A model generated the notes under the pieces. It was given only the letters and a program-made list of their open reading frames with translations. It made no database searches and was not told the DNA's origin. The position numbers and the translations under genes were made by a program. Positions 48,780 to 56,492 of a stretch of DNA of 64,000 nucleotides are shown here, piece after piece. The DNA is taken from NCBI RefSeq assembly GCF_900106565.1, contig NZ_FNNJ01000001.1:372001-436000 (forward strand), read 5' to 3'. Origin of the DNA: Lutibacter oricola. Its GTDB lineage: Bacteria > Bacteroidota > Bacteroidia > Flavobacteriales > Flavobacteriaceae. The first letter of the stretch is position 1. Each line of letters begins with the position of its first letter.

Positions 48780-50549
48780 ATGCAAGATCCACAAGAGTTT
48801 TATAAAACGCAAGAGTTCGTATTTCAAAAAGCGGCAGCAACACTTAAAAAACAATCATCAGTTTTTAGTTTGGCTCGTTTTTTTACCTTTTTAGCTATTG
48901 TTTTAGGTGTTTATTTGTTTTTTGGAAATGGATTGGCAATGGTATTAACTGTTGTTGTAGGGTTGGTTTTGTTTATATTTTTAGTGCTAAAACAAAGTGA
49001 AATACAGCAAGAATACGCCTTGAAAAACAAGTTGCTAAGTATTAATAAAACAGAAATAAAAGTTCTAAAGAGAGATTATTTAGCGTTAGATGATGGGAGT
49101 GAGTTTGTAAATCCAAACCATCCATATAGCTATGATATTGATTTGTTTGGAAGAGGTTCTTTTTTTCAATATTGCAATAGAACTGCAACGGTTGAAGGTA
49201 AAAACGAGTTGTTTTCTCAACTAACCTTAAGTAAGATACTTAATGTTGAAGAAAAACAATTAGGGATAAAAGAATTAAGTGAGAAACCAAAATGGAGGCA
49301 ACATTTTTCTGCAGTTGCAAGTTTGGTTAAAGTAGAGCATTCAGCAAAAGAAATTGCAAAGTGGATTCATAATTATACAGCAGTTTTCCCTAAGTTTTTG
49401 AAGCATTTACCAACTGTTTTTTCGATCATATCTTTAGGTTTAATTGTGTTATTAATACTGCAGATTGTTCCTGAAGTTATATTGTTATTTTGGCTTCTTA
49501 CTGGTTTAGTATTTTCTGGAGTTTATTTGAAAAAAGTAAATGAGCTATACAAAAAAACAGGATACGCTAAAGATACTTTTAAACAATATTATAAATTGTT
49601 AAATGAAATAGAAAACGCTACTTTTTCTTCGGAAATATTAAAAAGCAAACAGCAAGAAATTAAAACAGAAACTGAAAAAGCATCCGTTATATTTAAAAAG
49701 TATTCTAGATTGTTAGATGCTTTAGATCAGCGAAATAATGTTATAATTGCCATTTTTGGAAATGGATTGTTTCTAAGAGATTTAAGTCAGGTTTATAAAA
49801 TTGAACAATGGATTGAAAGCTATAAAGGAAATGTTGAAAAATGGTTTAATGTAATTGCTTTTTTTGATGCTCAAAACTCATTAGCAAACTTTGCATTTAA
49901 TCATCCAAAATTTACATATCCAGAAATTAGCACTAAAAACAATGTTATTAAAGCTGAAAAATTAGGACATACATTGTTGAATCCTGTGAATAGAATTGAT
50001 AACGATTTTAATATTGAAAATCAGCAATTTTTTATTGTTACAGGTGCAAATATGGCTGGTAAAAGTACTTTTTTACGTACGGTTTCTTTATCAATTATTA
50101 TGGCAAATATGGGATTGCCAGTTTGCGCAAAAAAGTTTGAATACAGTCCAATTAAGTTAATAACCAGTATGCGAACATCAGATTCGTTGGCTGATGATGA
50201 ATCGTATTTCTTTTCAGAATTAAAAAGGTTAAAATTTATTGTTGATGAAATTAAAACGGATAATTACTTTATAATTTTAGACGAAATATTAAAAGGAACA
50301 AATAGCACAGATAAGGCTAAAGGTTCTAAAAAGTTTGTCCAGAAATTAGTCGCTTCAAATTCAACAGGAATTATTGCAACACACGATTTAAGTTTGTGTG
50401 AAGTTGAAAAAGAATTACCACAAATAAAAAACTATTATTTCGATGCAGAAATAATTAATGATGAATTAAATTTCGATTATCAACTAAAAAATGGTGTTTG
50501 TAAAAATATGAACGCTTCTTTTTTGTTAAAAAAAATGGAAATAATTTAA
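48780..50549 (+). CDS. Membrane-anchored MutS-like ATPase
   Basis: A 589-residue protein combining MutS-family core and ATPase domains with four predicted membrane segments, in pairs at about 32-72 and 210-250. The Walker A is TGANMAGKSTFLRT near 420, followed by the MutS blocks MRTSDSLADDESYFFSELKRL, FIILDEILKGTNSTDKAKG and IIATHDLSL. The mismatch-recognition domain I of MutS is missing. Flavobacteria often carry such proteins annotated as MutS-family mismatch repair, but membrane anchoring argues for another job. It starts one base after the moeB stop. Confidence 0.85.
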   Translation: MQDPQEFYKTQEFVFQKAAATLKKQSSVFSLARFFTFLAIVLGVYLFFGNGLAMVLTVVVGLVLFIFLVLKQSEIQQEYALKNKLLSINKTEIKVLKRDYLALDDGSEFVNPNHPYSYDIDLFGRGSFFQYCNRTATVEGKNELFSQLTLSKILNVEEKQLGIKELSEKPKWRQHFSAVASLVKVEHSAKEIAKWIHNYTAVFPKFLKHLPTVFSIISLGLIVLLILQIVPEVILLFWLLTGLVFSGVYLKKVNELYKKTGYAKDTFKQYYKLLNEIENATFSSEILKSKQQEIKTETEKASVIFKKYSRLLDALDQRNNVIIAIFGNGLFLRDLSQVYKIEQWIESYKGNVEKWFNVIAFFDAQNSLANFAFNHPKFTYPEISTKNNVIKAEKLGHTLLNPVNRIDNDFNIENQQFFIVTGANMAGKSTFLRTVSLSIIMANMGLPVCAKKFEYSPIKLITSMRTSDSLADDESYFFSELKRLKFIVDEIKTDNYFIILDEILKGTNSTDKAKGSKKFVQKLVASNSTGIIATHDLSLCEVEKELPQIKNYYFDAEIINDELNFDYQLKNGVCKNMNASFLLKKMEII

Positions 50550-50656
50550 ACGAGCTTTTCTTGTTTTTATAGTGTATAGATATTGAAGTTTTTAAAAAGC
50601 TCTATAAATCATTGCTTTAGATTTTTTTTGCATAAAAATTGTATCTTTACAAAGTT

Positions 50657-53137
50657 ATGATAGCCCCTACAAAAAAAATAAAATATTTGCGTGTTTTAAA
50701 ACACGTGCTTTCTATTTTTACAATACTCTTTTTCTCGTACTCTTGTATTAATAGCAAAGAGAGCTCTGTAAGTAACACCGATAAGTTTTGGATTAAACAG
50801 CATAGTAATCAAATTGAGGTATTATTTGGTTACGAAGCACCTCCAAATGCTTTTTACAATTCAAAAGGAGAGTATGTAGGTCTTTTAGTCGATTTTTTAA
50901 AAGAAATTGAACTAGAATTAGATGTGAAATTTAAAATTAAAAAATTTAATAATTGGGCTAGCTTAATTGAGTATTCTAAAACATCTAATAATTGCATAAT
51001 AGTTGGTGTGGCAAAAACTGATGAAAGAGATACGTATTTAAACTTTACCACAAATTCGTTAGTCAATATTCCATATGTAATTTTTACTAGAAAAGATTCC
51101 GAAATAAATAATATTGATAAGTTAAAAGATGTAAAAACATGTATAACCAAAAAATATGCGATAAAGAATTATATTGATAATTATTACCCAGAGATTAACG
51201 CTATTGAAGTTGAGAACAACTTAATTGGTTTGAGAGGAGTTTCATCTAGTTTGTATGATGCTATGGTAATTAATCAAATGTATGGTACATACTTAGTAGA
51301 TAAACAAGGTATAACAAATTTAAAAATTGCTGGAGAAAGTGGTTACTACAATGCATTGTCTGTTGGTGTTTCAAAAAACAGTATTCAATTATTTAAAATT
51401 ATAAATAAAGCTGTAAATCAAATATCTTTAGAAAGAAAAAGAGACATTTATAATAAATGGGTATATGCTTCTACAGGAAAACTAACCAATTTTCAAAAAA
51501 ATGTACTAATTAGTTTTATTGGTTTTGTAGTGCTTTTAATAGGTGGTTTATGGTTGTGGTTAGTTAGTTTAAAGAGGGTGGTTTATAAAAAAACTCACTC
51601 TATTAAACAGAGTGAATTAAAATATAGTAGTATTATAGAAAACTCTTACGATGCTATTTTTATTAGGTTTAACAACAAAATTGTTTTGTTCAATAAAAAA
51701 TTTGAAACTTTATTTGGGTATTCAGATAAAGAATTTTTAAGTGAAAGTTTTAATTTTTTAGACTTATTTGCAGAAGAAAGTAAATCTCAAATTCAAACAA
51801 AAATATTTGAAGGTATTAATAATTCTAAAAAACCATTTGTTGCTGAAGTGGTAGGTGTTACTAAAAATGGAGCTACATTATATTTAGAAATATCGGTTAG
51901 TTATTTAGATTATCAGAACGGTGTTGCCGTTCAAGGTATAATCCATAATGTAACCGAAAGAAAAAATAAAGAAATTGAATTGTTAAAAGCCAAAGAGAGA
52001 GCAGAAGAAAGTGATCGTTTAAAAACTGCATTTTTAGCAAATATGAGTCATGAAATTAGAACACCTATGAATGGTATTTTAGGTTTTACAAATTTATTAG
52101 AAATGACAAATATTACCGATGACCAAAGACATGAGTTTATCGAGGTTATTAAACAAAGTGGAAATAGAATGTTGAATACAGTTAATGATTTAATTGATAT
52201 TTCGAAAATAGAAACAAATCAAATGACTCTAAGTTATTCAAAAATTAATATAAATGAAAGATTAGATAATTTATTCAATTTTTTTCAACTCGAAGCTGAA
52301 AAAAAAGGATTAAAATTAACTTATTTTAAACAAATATCTAATGATTTGGCTTTTATAAATGTAGATAAATCTAAGCTAGATTCTATACTTTCAAACTTAT
52401 TAAAAAATGCTATTAAGTTTACAAAAAAAGGCAATATCCATTTTGGATATGAGTTAATAACTAAAGAAGGCATTACATTTTATAAGTTTTTTGTTGAAGA
52501 TACAGGCATAGGAATACCAAACAATAGATTAAAAGCAATATTTAACCGTTTTGAACAAGCTGATATTGAAGATGAAGAAGCCTTTCAGGGTTCTGGGTTA
52601 GGGTTAGCCATATCCAAGTCTTATGTAACAATGCTTAGAGGAAAAATATGGGTGGAGTCAATTAACAACCAAGGATCTAAATTTTATTTTACTATACCAA
52701 AGGAAAAAGAGAAGGTTTTATTGGTAGACAAAGAATTAAAAAAAGATTGTAAAAGTAATGAGCATATGAAAATTAGCAAGGTATTGATTGTAGAAGACGA
52801 TGAAATTTCAGCAATTTATTTAAAACAAATTTTAAATAAAATATGCACAGAAATTATTCATGTAGAATCTGGTGAAGAGGCTGTTGAACTATGTAAAACC
52901 TTTAATAATATCGATATTATATTTATGGATATAAAAATGAAGGGAATTGGAGGTTATGAGGCTACTAAACAAATAAGGTTATTTAACAATAATGTTAAAA
53001 TAATGGCTCAAACTGCTTATACGATGCCTGGAGATCGAGAAAAAGCATTAAAAGCAGGGTGTAATGATTATATTGAGAAGCCTATTAATAAAGAAATTTT
53101 TTATAATAAAATTAAGTTGTTGCTAAATAAAAACTAG
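50657..53137 (+). CDS. Hybrid histidine kinase with periplasmic binding-protein sensor
   Basis: An 826-residue sensor. The start is the ATG at 50657; the earlier TTG at 50639 is less likely. After a hydrophobic lead with a possible lipobox (FSYSC) come a family-3 solute-binding domain (about 50-270; VLFGYEAPPNAFYNSKGEYVG), a membrane segment near 290, a PAS domain (about 320-440), the HisKA with His465 in ANMSHEIRTPMNG, a HATPase (DTGIGI, GSGLGLAISKSY), and a C-terminal receiver with Asp758 in IIFMDIKMKG. Binding of a small ligand such as an amino acid is plausible. It follows the Moco/MutS run in the same direction, with a short AT-rich gap. Confidence 0.9.
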   Translation: MIAPTKKIKYLRVLKHVLSIFTILFFSYSCINSKESSVSNTDKFWIKQHSNQIEVLFGYEAPPNAFYNSKGEYVGLLVDFLKEIELELDVKFKIKKFNNWASLIEYSKTSNNCIIVGVAKTDERDTYLNFTTNSLVNIPYVIFTRKDSEINNIDKLKDVKTCITKKYAIKNYIDNYYPEINAIEVENNLIGLRGVSSSLYDAMVINQMYGTYLVDKQGITNLKIAGESGYYNALSVGVSKNSIQLFKIINKAVNQISLERKRDIYNKWVYASTGKLTNFQKNVLISFIGFVVLLIGGLWLWLVSLKRVVYKKTHSIKQSELKYSSIIENSYDAIFIRFNNKIVLFNKKFETLFGYSDKEFLSESFNFLDLFAEESKSQIQTKIFEGINNSKKPFVAEVVGVTKNGATLYLEISVSYLDYQNGVAVQGIIHNVTERKNKEIELLKAKERAEESDRLKTAFLANMSHEIRTPMNGILGFTNLLEMTNITDDQRHEFIEVIKQSGNRMLNTVNDLIDISKIETNQMTLSYSKININERLDNLFNFFQLEAEKKGLKLTYFKQISNDLAFINVDKSKLDSILSNLLKNAIKFTKKGNIHFGYELITKEGITFYKFFVEDTGIGIPNNRLKAIFNRFEQADIEDEEAFQGSGLGLAISKSYVTMLRGKIWVESINNQGSKFYFTIPKEKEKVLLVDKELKKDCKSNEHMKISKVLIVEDDEISAIYLKQILNKICTEIIHVESGEEAVELCKTFNNIDIIFMDIKMKGIGGYEATKQIRLFNNNVKIMAQTAYTMPGDREKALKAGCNDYIEKPINKEIFYNKIKLLLNKN

Positions 53138-53139
53138 TT

Positions 53140-53565
53140 TTAAGGGTGTGCATTTACCCAAACTTCACCATCCGAAAAATATTCTTTTTTCCAAATAGGA
53201 ACAGTTTCTTTTAACGTATCAATAGCAAATTGACAAGCTTCAAAAGCAGCCTTTCTGTGTGCTGAAGACACTGTAATTATTACAGGAATTTCTCCAATAT
53301 TTAATTTGCCTAAAGCGTGGTGTATTGCAATTTTATGAATGTCAAATTCTTCGATTGCTCTGTCTGCAATTTTTTTCATTTCTTTAATAGCCATTGGCTC
53401 ATAACCACTAAAGTCTAAAAATTTTACTTCTTTACTATTTGTTGAATTTCTAACAGTGCCAACAAAAACAGAAATACCTCCACAAGCTGAACCTTGAACA
53501 AAATCATAACAACTTTGCAGGTCTAGTTTATTGGTGGTAATAAAAATGGAAGTTTTATTTGACAT
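53140..53565 (-). CDS. moaE: Molybdopterin synthase catalytic subunit MoaE
   Basis: A 141-residue subunit that transfers sulfur from the MoaD thiocarboxylate to cyclic pyranopterin. Family blocks: ACGGISVFVGTVRNSTNSKEV, LDFSGYEPMAIKEMKKIADRAIEEF, KIAIHHALGKLNIGEIPVII, SSAHRKAAFEACQFAIDTLKETVPIWKKEYF. The Lys and His residues of the active site are present. It lies on the opposite strand from the rest of the Moco cluster; moaD is the next minus-strand gene, with one plus-strand gene between them. Confidence 0.95.
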   Translation of the reverse strand: MSNKTSIFITTNKLDLQSCYDFVQGSACGGISVFVGTVRNSTNSKEVKFLDFSGYEPMAIKEMKKIADRAIEEFDIHKIAIHHALGKLNIGEIPVIITVSSAHRKAAFEACQFAIDTLKETVPIWKKEYFSDGEVWVNAHP

Positions 53566-53639
53566 ATTTTATTGAAATTGAGTCAAATTTAATAAATCTA
53601 AAATGTATTTTAGCGCGATCTTAAATAATAATATAACTA

Positions 53640-53915
53640 ATGAAAAAAATATTTAGAATTGTAAGTGTTTTAGAAGGAGTGTCTTTTATTTTGTTACTGT
53701 TTATTGCAACACCAATAAAGCACTTTTGGGGCAATGAATTATATGTAAAAATGTTAGGAATGCCTCACGGAATATTATTTTTAGTATACATTGTTATGGC
53801 TATAATGCTTAAGAAAGAATTAAAATGGAGTACCAAAACTTTTGGTTTAGTATTGCTAGCTTCAATAATTCCTTTTGGAACTTTTTATATAGATCAAAAA
53901 TATTTGAAAGATTAA
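53640..53915 (+). CDS. DUF3817 family small membrane protein
   Basis: A 91-residue protein with three hydrophobic segments and the pattern RIVSVLEGVSFILLLFIATPIKHFWG ... GMPHGILFLVYI, typical of DUF3817 proteins, whose function is unknown. Here it lies on the plus strand between the minus-strand moaE and moaD, overlapping the moaD end by 4 bases. The position might be chance. Confidence 0.82.
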   Translation: MKKIFRIVSVLEGVSFILLLFIATPIKHFWGNELYVKMLGMPHGILFLVYIVMAIMLKKELKWSTKTFGLVLLASIIPFGTFYIDQKYLKD

Positions 53916-54157
53916 CCTCCGCTAACTGGTGGAATAACTGCTACCACGTCATTATCTTTTAGTATTAAGTCATTTTCAGCATATTCTTCGTTTACAGCAA
54001 TAGCAAATTCATTTAAATTTTTTAACGAAGGATATTTTTGAATTAATTTACTTTTTAAAATTTTAATAGAAGTATTTGATTCTACAGTTAGGCTTGTTGA
54101 GTTTTCACCAACTATATCTGTAGTAATACCAAAAAAAAGTACTTGAATATGTGTCAT
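53912..54157 (-). CDS. moaD: Molybdopterin synthase sulfur carrier subunit MoaD
   Basis: An 81-residue ubiquitin-like sulfur carrier ending in the required Gly-Gly (VAVIPPVSGG). The beta-grasp fold has IQVLFFGITTDIVG at the N-terminus and FAIAVNEEYAENDLILKDND near the end. The ATG at 54157 gives MTHIQVLFFG; the longer frame to 54178 is not needed. MoeB should adenylate its C-terminus. It lies outside the plus-strand Moco operon. Confidence 0.92.
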   Translation of the reverse strand: MTHIQVLFFGITTDIVGENSTSLTVESNTSIKILKSKLIQKYPSLKNLNEFAIAVNEEYAENDLILKDNDVVAVIPPVSGG

Positions 54158-54189
54158 GTTGTATTTTAAGTTCTTCACAAAAATAAGTA

Positions 54190-54227
54190 TAATTCTAATT
54201 AATAGAATTAGAAATAATTTACATTTG
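54190..54227 (+). promoter_or_regulatory. Operator-like inverted repeat plus -7 box before the CpeT-like gene
   Basis: TAATTCTA (54190-54197) and TAGAATTA (54203-54210) are perfect 8-base inverted arms around 5 bases, placed where a -33 element should be. TACATTTG at 54220-54227 is a full -7 match, 20 bases before the ATG. No TTG is present at -33, so an activator may bind the repeat. Confidence 0.55.
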
Positions 54228-54247
54228 TAACTTAAAAATTAAAAATT

Positions 54248-54868
54248 ATGAAAAACTTATTTGTTATAAGTGTTTTTGTACTTGCATTATTAACAAGTTG
54301 TGAGCAAAAACCAGAAATTACTGTAGAAACATTAGCAAGCTATATGGAAGGTCATTTTTCTTCGGAAAAGCAATCTAAACAAGATTCTTCCTACTTTCAT
54401 ATTACATTAGATATGAAAAAGGTTCCATTAAAAAATGCAAATGGAATTTGGTTGTATGTAGAACAAACAGCTGCTAAAACTCCAGGTAAACCTTACCGTC
54501 AACGTTTTTATCATTTAGAAAAGTTAAACGATTCTACGTTTTCAAGTTCAATATACTCTATGGAAGACCCGAAAAAATATATTGGAGGTCATAATGATGT
54601 ATCAATGTTTAAAGATTTTGCGTTAGAAAAACTAACAAAATTACCGGGTTGTGCATTAAACCTAGTTTATAAAAATGGTTTTTTTGAAGGAGAAACTATA
54701 GAAGGAGCTTGTAAAAACTCTTGGGGTAAAGCAACATATGCAACTAGCGAAGTAAAGGTTGAAAAAGACAAGATGATAAGCTGGGATAGAGGTTGGAATG
54801 ATGCTAAAGAACAAGTTTGGGGAGCAGAAAAAGGTGGTTACATTTTTAATAAAGTATTAGTAGAGTAA
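54248..54868 (+). CDS. CpcT/CpeT-like lipoprotein
   Basis: A 206-residue lipoprotein (lipobox LLTSC, Cys18). The body has the CpcT/CpeT (DUF1001) blocks: LASYMEGHFSS, GIWLYVEQTAAKTPGKPYRQRFYHL, and near the C-terminus KMISWDRGWNDAKEQVWGAEKGGY. In cyanobacteria CpcT/CpeT proteins attach bilins to phycobiliproteins. No phycobiliprotein is expected in this organism, and the exported lipoprotein form points to another ligand, perhaps a lipophilic or tetrapyrrole molecule in a beta-barrel. It is a single-gene unit ended by a strong terminator. Confidence 0.88.
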   Translation: MKNLFVISVFVLALLTSCEQKPEITVETLASYMEGHFSSEKQSKQDSSYFHITLDMKKVPLKNANGIWLYVEQTAAKTPGKPYRQRFYHLEKLNDSTFSSSIYSMEDPKKYIGGHNDVSMFKDFALEKLTKLPGCALNLVYKNGFFEGETIEGACKNSWGKATYATSEVKVEKDKMISWDRGWNDAKEQVWGAEKGGYIFNKVLVE

Positions 54869-54892
54869 TCGATTGAAAATATATAAAATAAG

Positions 54893-54924
54893 AAGGCAGT
54901 ACTATTTTCATAGTACTGCCTTTT
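54893..54924. terminator. Bidirectional terminator between the CpeT-like gene and susD
   Basis: AAGGCAGTACTAT (54893-54905) and ATAGTACTGCCTT (54910-54922) are perfect complements with a TTTC loop and a T run. Confidence 0.92.
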
Positions 54925-54948
54925 TTAGTTTAAATAATTCAAATATAA

Positions 54949-56475
54949 TTAGTAACCTGGGTTTTGATCTTCAGGACTAATTAAACTGTTTCTACTAATT
55001 TCATTAGTAGGTATTGGGTAAAGTTGGTGTTTAGATTGGTAACCATAGCTAGATAATTCAGCATCTGCCATTCCCCATCTTACTAAATCCCAAAAACGTT
55101 GACCTTCAAACGCTAACTCTAATTGTCTTTCTTTAACAATAGCATCAAATAAAGCACTACCTGTAGCTGTAATATCATCTAAACCAGCTCTATCTCTAAC
55201 TTTGTTTAATTCAATTAGAGCTTTTCCATCTTCATTGTTTTTGTGGTAAGCTTCAGCAGCCATTAAAAGAACATCTGCATAACGTAATAGTCTCCAGTTT
55301 ACACCGTAATTCAACTCATTAATAGGTCCATCAGTATCTTGAGTTTTTGTTACATATTTTAAACGTACATAACCTTCGTAATCGTGAATTCCAGAATCTG
55401 GAGGAGTTACAGATCCACCAGCTGCAATTAATTCTTCTTCAGAAATAACAGTTGCACCTTTACGTACAGTATCCCCTTCATCATCATAGGCTAATCCTAT
55501 TTTTGAAGTTGGTAAATTAAATCCCCAACCATTTGCAATACCAATGGCAGCTACATCAAAAATTCCATCTCCTCTTGGTCCCATAAGTTGCGCGTGAATA
55601 TTACTTTCTGGTCTTCCTCCCCAAGGAAAATTACCCCAGTCATATTGCTCTGTACTAACAAAAGAAAGTTCAAATAAAGATTCTATACCGTGTTCTGTAC
55701 TTGTTTCCCAAACATCTGCAAAATTTGGTTCTAAATCAAAAGCATTACTTGATATTACGTTTGCAAATTCTATGGCAGCATCGCCATATTTTTCTTGGAA
55801 TAAATAAACTTTTCCTAAAACGGCTTGCGCTACTTCTTTAGAAACTCTGAATGGTTGGCTTTTTGCTCCATTTACTGGTAAACCATTAATTGCAGCATCT
55901 AAATCACTTTCTATTTGAGCATATACTTCACTTTTTGGAGATCTAGCTAATCCAAACTCATCAATTGTTTGTGGTGTTGTAATACGTAAAGGAACATCAC
56001 CAAATAACGTAACTAATTCAAAATAACTATAAGCTCTTAAAAACTTAGCTTCAGCAATAAATTTATCTTTAGAACTTAAGTCAGAAGCTTCTAATTTTTC
56101 AATTAAAACATTGGCTAACCCAATTGTTTTATAGTAACCTTCCCAAACACCTGTAATTGATGGGTTGTCTGCTACGTGTTCAAAATCATCTATTTGTTGC
56201 AATTGAGATTGGTCACCAGAATTTCCTCCTGCTGCGTTTGCGCAATCACCAGGTAAAACCTTTAAAAAGTAAGCGCTATGCCAAGGTCTGTTATAGTTCC
56301 AAGCCATTATATCATAAATACCATAAATTACAGATTCTGCTTCATCATCGGTAGTTAGAAAATCATCTTCATTAATTAACCCAATTGGGTCAACTTTGGT
56401 AAAATCATCACTACAAGATGTGTACACGAATGAAAGTAGCACACCAAGTATTATTATTTTAATATATTTTTTCAT
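54949..56475 (-). CDS. SusD/RagB family outer-membrane glycan-binding lipoprotein
   Basis: A 508-residue surface lipoprotein (lipobox YTSC, Cys21). The N-terminal SusD-like part has DEAESVIYGIYDIM and AKFLRAYSYFELVTLFGDVPLRIT; the C-terminal RagB part has RYADVLLMAAEAYHKNNEDGKALIELNKVRDRAGL and ERQLELAFEGQRFWDLVRWG. It forms the lid of the SusC transporter and captures oligosaccharides. It lies 17 bases after susC on the same strand. Terms for the sugar cannot be read from it; the adjacent GH3 and GH94 genes suggest beta-glucosides. Confidence 0.94.
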   Translation of the reverse strand: MKKYIKIIILGVLLSFVYTSCSDDFTKVDPIGLINEDDFLTTDDEAESVIYGIYDIMAWNYNRPWHSAYFLKVLPGDCANAAGGNSGDQSQLQQIDDFEHVADNPSITGVWEGYYKTIGLANVLIEKLEASDLSSKDKFIAEAKFLRAYSYFELVTLFGDVPLRITTPQTIDEFGLARSPKSEVYAQIESDLDAAINGLPVNGAKSQPFRVSKEVAQAVLGKVYLFQEKYGDAAIEFANVISSNAFDLEPNFADVWETSTEHGIESLFELSFVSTEQYDWGNFPWGGRPESNIHAQLMGPRGDGIFDVAAIGIANGWGFNLPTSKIGLAYDDEGDTVRKGATVISEEELIAAGGSVTPPDSGIHDYEGYVRLKYVTKTQDTDGPINELNYGVNWRLLRYADVLLMAAEAYHKNNEDGKALIELNKVRDRAGLDDITATGSALFDAIVKERQLELAFEGQRFWDLVRWGMADAELSSYGYQSKHQLYPIPTNEISRNSLISPEDQNPGY

Positions 56476-56492
56476 TGTTTACTTTTTTAAAA

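Noticed and set aside
48780-50549. MutS-like gene as evidence of a new defence system
   Set aside because: The neighbours are Moco genes and a sensor kinase, with no nuclease, toxin or mobile gene nearby; similar membrane MutS proteins are common in the phylum.
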